NCBI GenBank assembly: GCA_900074745.1
Contig: LT598465.1
Span: forward strand, 186,001-250,000
DNA length: 64,000 nt
Direction: 5' to 3'
DNA from: Lachancea mirantina
Taxonomy: Eukaryota; Ascomycota; Saccharomycetes; Saccharomycetales; Saccharomycetaceae
Made by a program: the position numbers and the translations under genes. Of this stretch, positions 28,989 through 38,649 are shown piece by piece. The notes under the pieces are model-generated. The model saw only the letters and a program-made list of their open reading frames with translations, made no database searches and was not told the origin of the DNA. Position 1 is the first letter of the stretch, and the number at the start of each line of letters is the position of its first letter.

Positions 28989-30404
28989 ATGAGGGTGAAG
29001 AAGGTACTTGTGGAAGCTGGACAGGGTCAATTGTTTGATAGATGGGAAGAGTTAAATGAAGCGGACAAAACGCTGTTGGAACGAAATTTCCAGCGTATCT
29101 GTGAAAAGAATAATGTGGGAAAATTGGTTCAAAATTGTCAGCGGGCCATTGAGTTGGCAGAGCAGAATGAGAACTCTCAAATTGCCATTGAGCCTTTACC
29201 AGCGAGTTCTTATGAGTCAGTGATCGGGAATCTTGAGAAACGCGAAATTTACGGTAAATTGGGGCTAGAAGCGATCCAGCGCGGTGAAGTAGCCGTAATT
29301 TTGATGGCAGGAGGTCAAGGAACGCGTTTGGGGTCGTCAAGGCCCAAAGGTTGCTATGATATTGGGTTGCCGTCTCAAAAATCGTTATTCCAAATCCAAG
29401 CTGAGCGATTAGGTAGACTTCAGACGATTGCAAAATGCGAAAAACCTATACAATGGTATATCATGACCTCGGCTCCGACAAGAGCCGCTACAGAATCTTT
29501 CTTCGAAGATAACCACTTTTTCGGGCTTTCTTCGGAGCAAGTATCGTTTTTCAACCAGGGCACGCTGCCAGCGTTCGATCTCGACGGAAAACATCTCCTG
29601 CAAGCCACTCCCACGTCTCTTGTTGAGTCCCCTGACGGTAATGGAGGCCTGTATCGCGCCATTAGAGATAATCATTTACTTGAAGAGTTTGCTGCGAAAA
29701 ATATCAAGCATATCCACATGTACTGCGTCGATAATGTGTTAGTTAAAATCGCTGACCCGGTCTTCATCGGCTATGCCATTAAAAACAGTTTCGAACTAGC
29801 CACTAAAGCCGTGCGCAAAAGAGACGCTGCCGAATCTGTGGGTCTTATCGCAACGAAACAAGCAAAACCTTGTGTGATCGAATACTCAGAAATTTCGAAA
29901 CAAATGGCTGAAGCTCGCGACGAAGACGGCCTGTTGAAATTAAGAGCCGCAAACATTGTCAACCATTACTATTCGGTCGAGCTTTTACAAAAACAACTGA
30001 ACACCTGGTGCGAAACGCTTCCTTACCACATTGCTAAGAAAAAAATACCTATTTATGACGCCGCGACTCAAAAATATGTTAAACCCGAGACTCCAAATGG
30101 TATCAAGCTTGAAATGTTTATTTTTGACGTTTTTCCCTCGGTGCCATTGAACAAATTCGGATGTTTGGAAGTTGATAGAGAGAGTGAATTTGCTCCGCTT
30201 AAGAATGCATCTGGTAGTGCTAACGACAATCCGGAAACAAGTCGACAAGCTTTCCTGAATTTATGTGTGCGCTGGTTGAAGTTGGCAGGTGCCAAGGTTG
30301 ACGACGATGCGCAAGTCGAAATTTCTAGTGCTATCACATATGAGGGTGAAGGCCTTGAGAACTTCAAGGGTAAAAAAATTACAAATGGCTCTTATTTGGT
30401 CTGA
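28989..30404 (+). CDS. UAP1: UAP1 (QRI1), UDP-N-acetylglucosamine pyrophosphorylase
   Basis: 471 residues (S. cerevisiae about 477). It makes UDP-GlcNAc from UTP and GlcNAc-1-phosphate, the donor for chitin, N-glycans and GPI anchors. The uridylyl-binding loop AGGQGTRLGSSRPKGCYDIGLP begins at about residue 107, here intact with its conserved Lys. Also present are the GGLYRAI substrate segment, the HMYCVDNVLVKIADP block with the metal-binding Asp, and KLEMFIFDVFP. It shares a 166 bp promoter with DNF3 and converges on INP2 with a 24 bp gap. Confidence 0.97.
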   Translation: MRVKKVLVEAGQGQLFDRWEELNEADKTLLERNFQRICEKNNVGKLVQNCQRAIELAEQNENSQIAIEPLPASSYESVIGNLEKREIYGKLGLEAIQRGEVAVILMAGGQGTRLGSSRPKGCYDIGLPSQKSLFQIQAERLGRLQTIAKCEKPIQWYIMTSAPTRAATESFFEDNHFFGLSSEQVSFFNQGTLPAFDLDGKHLLQATPTSLVESPDGNGGLYRAIRDNHLLEEFAAKNIKHIHMYCVDNVLVKIADPVFIGYAIKNSFELATKAVRKRDAAESVGLIATKQAKPCVIEYSEISKQMAEARDEDGLLKLRAANIVNHYYSVELLQKQLNTWCETLPYHIAKKKIPIYDAATQKYVKPETPNGIKLEMFIFDVFPSVPLNKFGCLEVDRESEFAPLKNASGSANDNPETSRQAFLNLCVRWLKLAGAKVDDDAQVEISSAITYEGEGLENFKGKKITNGSYLV

Positions 30405-30428
30405 AAGACTTGATTCTATATTATCATT

Positions 30429-32447
30429 TTAGCTTCTTTCTAAAAGCTCTGTTAGTTCAAAAATGACTGGTATGCTCTCTTCTGATACACATTCATTTGG
30501 GAGAAAAGGCCTGCTTTTCAAAGTATGTTGCTTTGACGGTCTGTCAATTCTCGAATTATTTAATAGTTCAAAACTTTTCTGCGTTCGTAATTGTCTTTTG
30601 CCTCTTTTGTTTTCCATGGCAAGCTTTTGTATTCTGTTATCCAGTTTATTGCGTAATTGATCGTCCGTCAGGTGTCCGAAATCTTGCCTTGAAGCGGCAT
30701 TGACACCATCAGCATGATGGATTCCATGAGTAGAGTTCTGATTGTTGTACATTGATACGGAACTTCTGTCCCAAATAGAGTCCGTGTCATCAACGGTTGT
30801 GAAATATGGAGGAGTATTGAGCTTAACAAGGGACTCTTGTGAGGGGTTTTCGTTCTGGAAAGTTTGACTCGGTCCCTCAGGTGACAACACACTTAGCTGT
30901 AGTGAATTCAAGCGTTTTTCGTTTCTAATTATGGACCTGCCTGCGTATTGTTGTCGGCTTGGTGACTTTTCCCAAACCTTGGTGAGATCTCTCAAACCTT
31001 CCAAAACTGCTCTTTCCAGGTCCTCGTCGATTTTTTCAGATGCAAGCAAAAGACGTTCGATTTTTTGAAGTTTCCTTAAACTCATCAGAGTCTGCGCGTC
31101 GTCACTTTTGCTACAGACGTCTCTGGATAGGCCGCTCATATCGGATCTCCTGGATGAAAAACTGGTCATTAAATTGCCTAGACTCGTTATAACTGCCGGC
31201 AAAACATGATTTAAGTGGGCTAAAATTTTGGTCACAATCTTACAACGTTCAGCGTCGCTCACGTTTTGCCCCATGCAAATGTTTGGAAAGATCCTTCCGA
31301 AAACGATTGACGCTTCTTGAGAATACTGGGCGCGAAACGAGACAGTCGCGCTAGAGGATAATAGACAACAAAGCAAAAACCGTTCCAAAATTTCACATTT
31401 GCTAACCTTGGAGCCAATGTCAACACTCTCGCGGCAAATATCAAACAAACTACTCAAGTTTATGCCGTATATGCGGCAGCACTCGCTCAACTCCTGCAGT
31501 GGTATAACCGGTAAGATGGTTATAACGGCAGTGTGCAAATTGAAAAATAGTAGATCTTGTGCTGCGTTGAAAACTTCCGAAAATTGACCCGGCGTTACGC
31601 ATTCGCTGGATTGCCGACGTCGTACGACGGAAAGCTCTCTATAAGTGATCAGATCTTTGTGTATGTTTCGACAACGGCTTCGTTGCTTTGATATTTCTTG
31701 CAAATGTGTCAATGTAGTCCTGAGGTTGGCCAAAGACGAAGATCGGATCGCACTTGAGTATATCAGTTCCTGTTGTGTGGCCAAATAAGCACATATCGCG
31801 ATTGTCGTGATTAGCTTGATGGTTTTACGTCGCAAGGACATAGGCAACCGTGACAGGGCCCTCATGCAACGGTAGCAGCGCAACATTGTCGGAATAAACT
31901 CAATTGTTCTCTTAAAAACGATTTTCCTGCGCCCATAAAGTGTTATTGTGCCGTAGGGTGTGAAATGTTCGAGGCTGTCCCGAAAAGTGGTGAGGCTGGT
32001 CACACCAGAACCGCTCGACGCTGGAGCCCATGGGAAACTTACGTTTGCTCTCTCAGCGAGCATGTCACATGCAATAATGGCGTGTTGAAATTCGTCTACA
32101 AATCTTCTGGATTTTCCGGGCAAATGTCGAAATATTTGCGACATAGGTACTATCTGGTCCGCTTTTGTAAACTCCTCATCTCCAAACTCCGAACCGTTAA
32201 CCAAAGTCGGCGAATAATCGTTCATGCCGTCCACACCCCAGTCAGACAACTTTTTAGCAACACTCAGTCTTGACGGGATCGCCGACGCAGCGTTCGACTC
32301 TATTTGCAATCCATAGTCTCGTTCAGTTCCATATCCTTTATTTTGTGTAACAGTACTTGTAGATGAGTTGAATTCTTCATTTGAAAAGATCTGTAAACCT
32401 GACAACTTCAGTCTACCAGGCTTATTAACTTGTTCCAAACCCACCAT
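30429..32447 (-). CDS. INP2: INP2, peroxisome receptor for myosin Myo2
   Basis: 672 residues from the ATG at 32447 (S. cerevisiae about 705). The frame stays open 5' to a TTG and on to a TGA near 32540 but has no upstream ATG; the chosen start places the SGLQIFS segment near the N terminus, as in S. cerevisiae (GLQIFS). One membrane segment lies at about 205-225 (IKLITTIAICAYLATQQELIY). The C-terminal signature LRNKLDNRIQKLAMENKR followed by QLRTQKSFELL matches Inp2. Inp2 links peroxisomes to Myo2 for delivery to the bud. Confidence 0.9.
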   Translation of the reverse strand: MVGLEQVNKPGRLKLSGLQIFSNEEFNSSTSTVTQNKGYGTERDYGLQIESNAASAIPSRLSVAKKLSDWGVDGMNDYSPTLVNGSEFGDEEFTKADQIVPMSQIFRHLPGKSRRFVDEFQHAIIACDMLAERANVSFPWAPASSGSGVTSLTTFRDSLEHFTPYGTITLYGRRKIVFKRTIEFIPTMLRCYRCMRALSRLPMSLRRKTIKLITTIAICAYLATQQELIYSSAIRSSSLANLRTTLTHLQEISKQRSRCRNIHKDLITYRELSVVRRRQSSECVTPGQFSEVFNAAQDLLFFNLHTAVITILPVIPLQELSECCRIYGINLSSLFDICRESVDIGSKVSKCEILERFLLCCLLSSSATVSFRAQYSQEASIVFGRIFPNICMGQNVSDAERCKIVTKILAHLNHVLPAVITSLGNLMTSFSSRRSDMSGLSRDVCSKSDDAQTLMSLRKLQKIERLLLASEKIDEDLERAVLEGLRDLTKVWEKSPSRQQYAGRSIIRNEKRLNSLQLSVLSPEGPSQTFQNENPSQESLVKLNTPPYFTTVDDTDSIWDRSSVSMYNNQNSTHGIHHADGVNAASRQDFGHLTDDQLRNKLDNRIQKLAMENKRGKRQLRTQKSFELLNNSRIDRPSKQHTLKSRPFLPNECVSEESIPVIFELTELLERS

Positions 32448-33365
32448 AGGGTCTACTACCACTAAATCAACGTGCAATGGGATCTCTGTTTGTCTCTGTC
32501 CGTCAGATGCCTTAGCTATTTGAATTCCCGAACTTTTTCACGTTTGTTTACATATAGATCAAATCGTCAAAAAGACTATGAGATGACTATAGTCAAATGA
32601 GTCGACAAGCATTCTGCTAGAGACAGCTACAGAGGAGCTGTTTAATATCGATCTAGCAAGGTGATCACTATATTTTGAAACTTGAAAAATTTGAGATACA
32701 AGGCTTTTGATGGCTAAAATATCTTGTATTAATTTTTAACAATGACCGTAACGGAACCACCTTATTTCAGTTTCCCGCTTTCTCATGTATCGTCCTTGAG
32801 AGGTTTCAATTATTGTAATTATCAGGTTTATGCGCACTCGTTGAAAAAAATAGTCTTAATAGCCTCTTGGAGCTCCTCTTCGTCTTGCCGAGCCACGACA
32901 TTGAAGTGACCTTTTTAACCCTCGACCGTGACCTCGATGAGACCCTCGACCGTGACTTCGAATAATGACGCTTGGAGCCAGGAACGAAGATTAGTAGGGA
33001 GGGGCCACGTTATATGCACATTTTACTAGCCTAATATCTGCTAAATCAAGTACTGCCAAGGTATTTTACATAAGAAAGGATCAGTCAGACCTTTTCAGAT
33101 GATTTTTATATTTCAATGGCTTAGAGTGACTTTTGGTGAGAAAGAGCCATGAAAATGTTTGACGTGTCAAGAAGCCGTAAAAAAAATGACATTCCACTTA
33201 ATTTTGGTTAATCCTGATTGGCCAAATGCTCGTAGAGCCTATGAATCGTAATTTCCTGCTAAGCTTTGTCTTTGAGTAATCTATCTGTTCATGAATATTG
33301 AGATCATGATTTATGCCAGCTTGTATGCGTTATAAAGTCAAGGCTCCCACCATTGCTCAACAAGG
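32448..33365. other. Intergenic region between INP2 and tRNA-Val
   Basis: 918 bp upstream of INP2 and of the tRNA. It contains a 20-bp imperfect direct repeat at 32918-32961 (listed separately). I looked for LTR-type ends near the tRNA, a common insertion site, and found none. No convincing ORF. Confidence 0.5.
32918..32961. repeat. Two-copy 20-bp direct repeat, 24-bp period
   Basis: ACCCTCGACCGTGACCTCGA at 32918-32937 recurs at 32942-32961 with one base changed (C to T). The embedded CTCGACCGTGAC could be a binding site used twice, or a chance duplication. No known consensus was recognised. Confidence 0.8.
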
Positions 33366-33439
33366 GGTTTCGTGGTCTAGTTGGTTATGGCATCTGCTTA
33401 ACACGCAGAACGTCCCCAGTTCGATCCTGGGCGAAATCA
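33366..33439 (+). tRNA. tRNA-Val (AAC)
   Basis: A 74-nt gene without CCA. The acceptor stem GGTTTCG/CGAAATC pairs with one wobble, the D arm has an A box TGGTCTAGTTGG, the anticodon loop is CTTAACA with anticodon AAC, and the T arm B box is GTTCGATCC. There is no intron. It is followed by a T5 terminator at 33443. The sequence is the standard yeast valine tRNA read by GUU/GUC codons. Confidence 0.97.
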
Positions 33440-33778
33440 AACTTTTTATTTTGCCAAATTTACCGCGGCTCACTCCACTGAAGCCGTCACCGAGCGTGTA
33501 CACCTGCTCAAGTATCACTATTTATCTAATGCTGGCTCTGTTCAACACTTTGTAACGTCATTTACTATTTCACAACTTTTGCAACGCTGGTTATGACGAT
33601 GCATGGAACTGATCAAGTTCCATTGTTACTATAATTCTAATGCTAAAAATGTTCTACGATGACTAACCCGTATCAATACATAGACACTCACAGTCTCAAT
33701 GCAGGTGTGCATGTTGAAGTTTTATTTATCATTTGAAAGCTTTCTCCCTCCATAGCTTAAAATCCCAAGAACGCATTT
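33440..33778. other. Spacer between tRNA-Val and MSS11 3' end
   Basis: 339 bp with only the T5 terminator recognised. A short open frame overlaps the tRNA and has no family resemblance. Confidence 0.5.
33443..33447 (+). terminator. Pol III terminator of tRNA-Val
   Basis: A run of five T residues begins 4 nt past the mature 3' end, typical for RNA polymerase III termination. Confidence 0.8.
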
Positions 33779-35512
33779 TTAACCACCTCTAGGAGAAGAA
33801 GCAGATTGGGTTGGCATTCCGAAGCCATAGATTTCATTCCCAAGCCCATCGGCCAATTTTTCTCCCCCGTTTACAGTTCTCCCGTCATTTGCCAACGGAA
33901 GTCCACTTTGATTCTGGCCACCCTGCATCATCATCATATTCATATACTGCTGTTGCAGAGTTTGATCAGAAAATGCGGTCGCGGGTGCTATCCCACCAAA
34001 ATCCAGATCAGACGCCATTTCGCCCAAGGGTTGCGCGAAATGAGGGGTTTGTTGCTGATAACCAGAGCCCGCACGGGGTCCCATTGTAGACATGCCTTGC
34101 GAACTCGGAACCTGTTGTGCCTGTACATGCTGTTTTTGTTGAGGAGGAACTTGAGGCTCGAGCCTAGATCCTTGCTCCAAATACTGGTTTCTTTGCGAAG
34201 CCTGCTGTGACTTGGAAGCTGTTTGCGAGTGTCGAGGAACGCTTCGCCTTTTCGGTTGCTGCTGCTGCTGAAGAAGATGATGATGTTGTTGTTGTCGCTG
34301 CTGTTGGTGCTGCTGCTGTTGGTGCTGACGGTGTTGCATTGTGTACATAGACTTTTGGTACTGTTCATAGACTTGTTGCTGTTGCGCCATATTCCAGTTA
34401 TTAGCGGGTGCTTGACCACGCGCAGGATCGGTGGGCGGTACTCGTCCCATCAAATCTCGTTGTCGTTGCTGTTTGTAGTACATGGACATGTTTTCAGGCA
34501 TCATAGAACTGTTTGCTACGGAGTGCGTGGCAGACGGCACTTGATGTGCATCTTTCAAAATTGATTGTTTCGCCGTAGCAGGATTCGTTGTCGGAGTGGC
34601 CTGTGGTACAGATGCAGGTGATGCGCTTGTGTATAGTGTGCTTGTTAGCGTCGCGGAAGAGTCTGCGGAATTCATCATGTCGAAGGGGCTCTGAGCAGCA
34701 CCAGGCGGAACCTGAGCCGTAGGTGCATAAGTACCTTGTCTGGTCACGGGGGAGCTACCGATCACGTTACCTCTAAGCACTCTGGCTTCAGGATTACCTC
34801 TAGGAGGTCCCATGCTTGTTGGTGCGGCTGTAGATCCCATCATGTCCATAGGTCGAGACGCCCCACTTTGCATCATCGGTTGTTGCGGGGGCTGTTGTGC
34901 CTGATGCTGATGCTGTTGCTGCTGTTGTGGGTGTTGCTGGGGTTGTTGTGGCTGCTGCTGCTGGGGCGGCCTTTGCGGCATCGATGCAGCGTTAGCGGCC
35001 CCGGCAGGCCGTTGAGGAAAAATCGGCGTAATGAGCTCGTTCAAGGCTCGAGGTCCTGATACTTGTTCTATTGGTTGAGCTTCGATGAATTCATGTAAAG
35101 TCCAAAGCGATTCCCACCATTCGAACAGAAATGTGCTTGGAGAATTCATTAACATCTTGGCATACAAAAGCTCATCTTGTCCGTAAACTGCTTGTGGTAC
35201 GGTCTTGGACAGCGGAACGTCTGCTTCGTCCAGTAATCTTCTTGCTGCTTCATAATATTTATGGTGCAGCAAATAGTTGTAAATATGCGCATACAACAGT
35301 TGTCTCGAGTTTTTAGCCATTGCATCCGAGATCAAAACATCTCGGTTAAACACAGGTTTCCCTGATTTCTCATACGATACCCTTATCGTGTTAATGGCGT
35401 CTTCACCGCCAGTTACATTACCACGTAAATTTGAACTTTCTGGTCCTAAACCACCATTTTCACCTGCTCTTAACGGGATACCATCATTTTCATTTGGATT
35501 GACTGGTCCCAT
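33779..35512 (-). CDS. MSS11: MSS11, transcription activator of filamentous growth genes
   Basis: 577 residues (S. cerevisiae about 758). A LisH/LUFS region lies near residues 70-105 (SRQLLYAHIYNYLLHHKYYEAARRLLDEA), followed by ALNELI and two large Gln-rich blocks (about 180-215 and 375-425). The tail is low-complexity with M/G/Q runs. In S. cerevisiae Mss11 dimerises with Flo8 at FLO11 and starch-degradation gene promoters. Outside the LisH region conservation cannot be judged because of the compositional bias. Position supports the call: YMR163C-YMR164C-YMR165C are INP2, MSS11 and PAH1, as here. Confidence 0.9.
   Translation of the reverse strand: MGPVNPNENDGIPLRAGENGGLGPESSNLRGNVTGGEDAINTIRVSYEKSGKPVFNRDVLISDAMAKNSRQLLYAHIYNYLLHHKYYEAARRLLDEADVPLSKTVPQAVYGQDELLYAKMLMNSPSTFLFEWWESLWTLHEFIEAQPIEQVSGPRALNELITPIFPQRPAGAANAASMPQRPPQQQQPQQPQQHPQQQQQHQHQAQQPPQQPMMQSGASRPMDMMGSTAAPTSMGPPRGNPEARVLRGNVIGSSPVTRQGTYAPTAQVPPGAAQSPFDMMNSADSSATLTSTLYTSASPASVPQATPTTNPATAKQSILKDAHQVPSATHSVANSSMMPENMSMYYKQQRQRDLMGRVPPTDPARGQAPANNWNMAQQQQVYEQYQKSMYTMQHRQHQQQQHQQQRQQQHHHLLQQQQQPKRRSVPRHSQTASKSQQASQRNQYLEQGSRLEPQVPPQQKQHVQAQQVPSSQGMSTMGPRAGSGYQQQTPHFAQPLGEMASDLDFGGIAPATAFSDQTLQQQYMNMMMMQGGQNQSGLPLANDGRTVNGGEKLADGLGNEIYGFGMPTQSASSPRGG
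34250..34385 (-). repeat. CAG/CAA-rich microsatellite encoding poly-Gln in MSS11
   Basis: The plus strand shows GCTGCTGCTG, TTGTTGTTG and TGCTGCTGTTGG runs; on the coding strand they give Gln/His-rich tracts. A second block lies at 34880-34965. The mix of CAG, CAA and CAC codons suggests long-term maintenance of Gln/His, not fresh slippage of a single triplet. Confidence 0.85.
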
Positions 35513-35807
35513 TACTCGCGAAAAGTACGAGATTTACGAGAAGGACTCCTACTGTTTTCTGTTGCGAAGTCTCCCGGCTTTCTTTGTTTGTTTGAATATT
35601 CTGTAGCTTAGGGTTCTTTCTCCGAAAAGCTTAATATATGACCGCTTTTCGAAGACAAGAAGCCAAAAAACCATTCAGGACAAATGTATCAGATTAAAAT
35701 TCCATAAGATGGTCTAATAACATTTTTTATATACTCCTCTACTTAATGCGAAATTCTGGCTGGTCTCGCAAGTTCAATAGCCGAATTTTGACCCTTTTTG
35801 TAGGAAA

Positions 35808-38228
35808 TTAATTTGTGAGAACAGGCATGTGTTTCCCGTCTTGTTCGTCTTGAAAATCGGACTCAAATTCGTCCTCATCAAACTCGTCGTCTCTGTGGGC
35901 GTATTTCTCGTATTCGTCATCGTCGCCGTCGCCGTTCCCGTCATCGTCTCCGTCATCATCATTTTCGTCTTCATCAAATTCATCCTCGTCAAACTCGTCG
36001 TCTGGAGAATCTTCAGCCGAGTTCTTGCCGGATGAGGATTGATTGTTTGTTGAACGATGCCCATTGTTCAAAACGTTCAACTTAGAGACTTGGGTGCTCG
36101 CTTTTGATGGCGATGAAATGGAAAGACGATCGATACCGGCATCGACATGCCGCGTGTTCAAATGACCCAGTCTGGGCGAAGATAAAGGTGAGCCCAATTC
36201 CAAATAGATATGCGTCCCTAAATCTCTTGAATGACTGTCTAAAGCCATATCGGGCGGACTTGCATGTCTTCCGTTGTTCCGGCCGTCCTGAAATGGCGAA
36301 AACGAGGCTTTGGGCTGGTCTGAGCCTCTAAAGTCAGCTAAACCGCCAGGGCTTTGACTTTTAGAGATCTTACCAATAGCTCCCAGTTGTGTTTCGTTTT
36401 GAAACTTGTCGAGTTCGTCATTTTCAGCGCTACTTGATTCGGAAAAATCGTCTAAGCTAGGTACCGGCTCACGCCAATAGTTGGCATCTGTGAATTGTAT
36501 ATCCTTGGGTCTGTAAAGCAATCTCTCTTCCCAAGCGGGATTATTGGGTGAACCTGGCGTTGGAGACAGACTTATATCTTCGTTGGTACTCACGTAGCAT
36601 TTCTTCACCGGCGGGAAGAAATGATCTACTAGCTCGTTGATATGCACGTAGGAACTTCGGTAACCAGCAAGTTCCAACAGCTCCATATGAACTTCTCCCT
36701 CAGGATTAATGGTAAAAATCCGTGAACTGGGTATTCCCACAGTTCTGTACGACAGCGCGTCCGTGATCCTATTCCCAAATCCAGCGATGAAGGGAGTTGG
36801 AGACTGATCGTTCGCGTTCTCATTATCGTTGTGGTTCAAATCGAGATCTCCAAAATAGAGCTTGCGTAAATCGTTTAAACACGCTATCTTGAACACTTCC
36901 GGCTTTTTCAGAATCACTTCTCGCTTCAAGGCAGCCATTGTACGGTCAGGGGAAAGTATGACGGGACCAAGTGGTAATTTGACTCCATCCTGTACTATGC
37001 TTCTCAGATAACTTCTGGTTAAGTCTGCTTGACCTGCACCCCTAGCGGTCAAATAAAGAACGTTGTAACCATTTCTTTTAATCTCAGTGAAAAGAGTCGC
37101 CACTCCCAAATGAGTCCAATCTTTGCCAATCATCGTCAAGACATGGCCTAGGGCATCAGATTTTGTAATAGTGCCATCGATGTCAGAGATCACGATCGGG
37201 TCGTCCCATTTCCACAGGAAGAGCTTGGCAGCAACAATTGCTCTACTGTTGTCTACGGAAAACAACAAATCGTTCTCACCGTATTTGAGATCCAAACAAT
37301 GTAGCTGTTCGGAGGTCAACCTGATCGTCTTGATGTATCTTTTATCTGGATCCGCACTACTAGAATAGCCACTAGAATAGTTTGTATTATGGTCTAGCGT
37401 CGCAGTCGTGTCGCTGGGCAAGGATATTTCTGACACACTTGAATTTGGAGTGTCGAGAGAGTCCGCTGACAACACTTGAGGTGACGCGGGAGGTGAGTGT
37501 TCGTAAGGGTTCAAAATGCGCATGTTTCCACTGCCATCTTCTTTTACAAAGCTGGAGATATCGTACTCACTGCCAAGTTCGTCCATGAGCAATTGTTTTA
37601 GCATTTCATCAGTGTAGTGCACTCGGTCTTTACTCGGCTTGTAACCTTCAATGTCCAACAACAAATCACCGTTGTTATCGAATTTGCTCGGGATTTTCTT
37701 CTCGTGAAGCTTTTGGTTTAGTTTGCGCGCCCGTTCTTCAAACGTCACAGAGGCCCGTCGTAGAGGTAGCTGTTGCGACGGCGTAGACGGGTATTCTTCC
37801 GGAACGTCGTCCGTCTTAGCAGGTTTACCAATGTCTAGGAAATCGGGCTCATCCAAAGCTGCGCCGTACCTCTTTTCTTTGCCCGGGGATGACGCTGGAC
37901 TACTTGCAGCACTCACTACAGGAGATGAGATGAGCTCGTTTGGAATCGATGCTGCGTCCGCTTTGGTCTCGAAAACGAAATACGCTTCTCCCGAATCGCC
38001 TAATTTCATTGGAATATTCGTATTCTGACCGTTGACAATCACTTGAACCTTCTTTTGACTCGGCTTAAGAATCTGGAACTTCCCAAACCGCACATGGAAA
38101 GGAGAGCAAGCCAGATTTCCGTCTGGATGCTCTACGACTATCACGTCGATCGCTCCCGAAAGTGTGGCTGGGTTGATCGACGACCAAGTCTTCGAAACTG
38201 AGCCAATAGCCCTCTCAACGTACTGCAT
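35808..38228 (-). CDS. PAH1: PAH1, Mg-dependent phosphatidate phosphatase (lipin)
   Basis: 806 residues (S. cerevisiae about 862). It dephosphorylates phosphatidate to diacylglycerol, controlling fat storage and nuclear membrane growth. The N-LIP region opens with MQYVERAIGSVSKTWSSINP and has conserved Gly in LGDSGEAYF. The C-LIP HAD motif DIDGTITKSD places nucleophile D349 and D351; LTARGAGQADLTRSYLRS follows. A long acidic tail ends the protein (about 725-800, DEFDEDEFDEDE), which in S. cerevisiae recruits the Nem1-Spo7 phosphatase to the nuclear/ER membrane. The amphipathic start helix is present. A CACGTG lies 85 bp upstream. Confidence 0.97.
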   Translation of the reverse strand: MQYVERAIGSVSKTWSSINPATLSGAIDVIVVEHPDGNLACSPFHVRFGKFQILKPSQKKVQVIVNGQNTNIPMKLGDSGEAYFVFETKADAASIPNELISSPVVSAASSPASSPGKEKRYGAALDEPDFLDIGKPAKTDDVPEEYPSTPSQQLPLRRASVTFEERARKLNQKLHEKKIPSKFDNNGDLLLDIEGYKPSKDRVHYTDEMLKQLLMDELGSEYDISSFVKEDGSGNMRILNPYEHSPPASPQVLSADSLDTPNSSVSEISLPSDTTATLDHNTNYSSGYSSSADPDKRYIKTIRLTSEQLHCLDLKYGENDLLFSVDNSRAIVAAKLFLWKWDDPIVISDIDGTITKSDALGHVLTMIGKDWTHLGVATLFTEIKRNGYNVLYLTARGAGQADLTRSYLRSIVQDGVKLPLGPVILSPDRTMAALKREVILKKPEVFKIACLNDLRKLYFGDLDLNHNDNENANDQSPTPFIAGFGNRITDALSYRTVGIPSSRIFTINPEGEVHMELLELAGYRSSYVHINELVDHFFPPVKKCYVSTNEDISLSPTPGSPNNPAWEERLLYRPKDIQFTDANYWREPVPSLDDFSESSSAENDELDKFQNETQLGAIGKISKSQSPGGLADFRGSDQPKASFSPFQDGRNNGRHASPPDMALDSHSRDLGTHIYLELGSPLSSPRLGHLNTRHVDAGIDRLSISSPSKASTQVSKLNVLNNGHRSTNNQSSSGKNSAEDSPDDEFDEDEFDEDENDDDGDDDGNGDGDDDEYEKYAHRDDEFDEDEFESDFQDEQDGKHMPVLTN

Positions 38229-38312
38229 CTCTTACAGGACCCACTGGTGGAGAACGTAAGAATGGAAACCTCTTCTCGTATTCCATATTTCACCTTAATT
38301 GAGCGCTGCGAT

Positions 38313-38318
38313 CACGTG
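38313..38318. promoter_or_regulatory. CACGTG in ATCACGTGAT, PAH1 promoter
   Basis: A symmetric Cbf1-type palindrome 85 bp upstream of the PAH1 ATG. The same 10-mer occurs in the POL3/HLJ1 interval. An ICRE (CATGTGAAAT) for Ino2/Ino4 was not seen. Confidence 0.45.
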
Positions 38319-38649
38319 ATCTCCTTTTCCAGTTCCCCATTTACACCTTTTTATGCTTTTACAACCTCTATACCAACAGTGTAAGTGTAAGCGATGAAAA
38401 CTAGTTTCGCTTAAAGAACTAAATGAGTTTACCGGGAAGCGTGTATAGAGTGAATTTTTCATTATTATGCTTAAAATGATACTGATTCTTTTTAGCTACA
38501 TATTGCAATTTTTAGCGTCAAATTCGTGTAGTTTTGAGCTTCTCAAGAGGCGATTGAAGTGGACGTTTATATGCCAAAACAGTTTCTGCAAGATCAAGAT
38601 TCAGCCGGCCAGTTGTGAAATCTATGAGATATTGAATATATGCGAGCGC

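Noticed and set aside
32448-32540. INP2 frame extends 5' of the first ATG, possibly through an intron
   Set aside because: No TACTAAC-like branch box plus donor was found upstream, and the ATG at 32447 already gives the expected N-terminal length.
35615-35640. TTCTTTCTCCGAAAAGCTTAA, resembling centromere CDEIII
   Set aside because: Only the CCGAAA core fits; no AT-rich CDEII of suitable length and no CDEI (TCACATG/TCACGTG) at the right distance.
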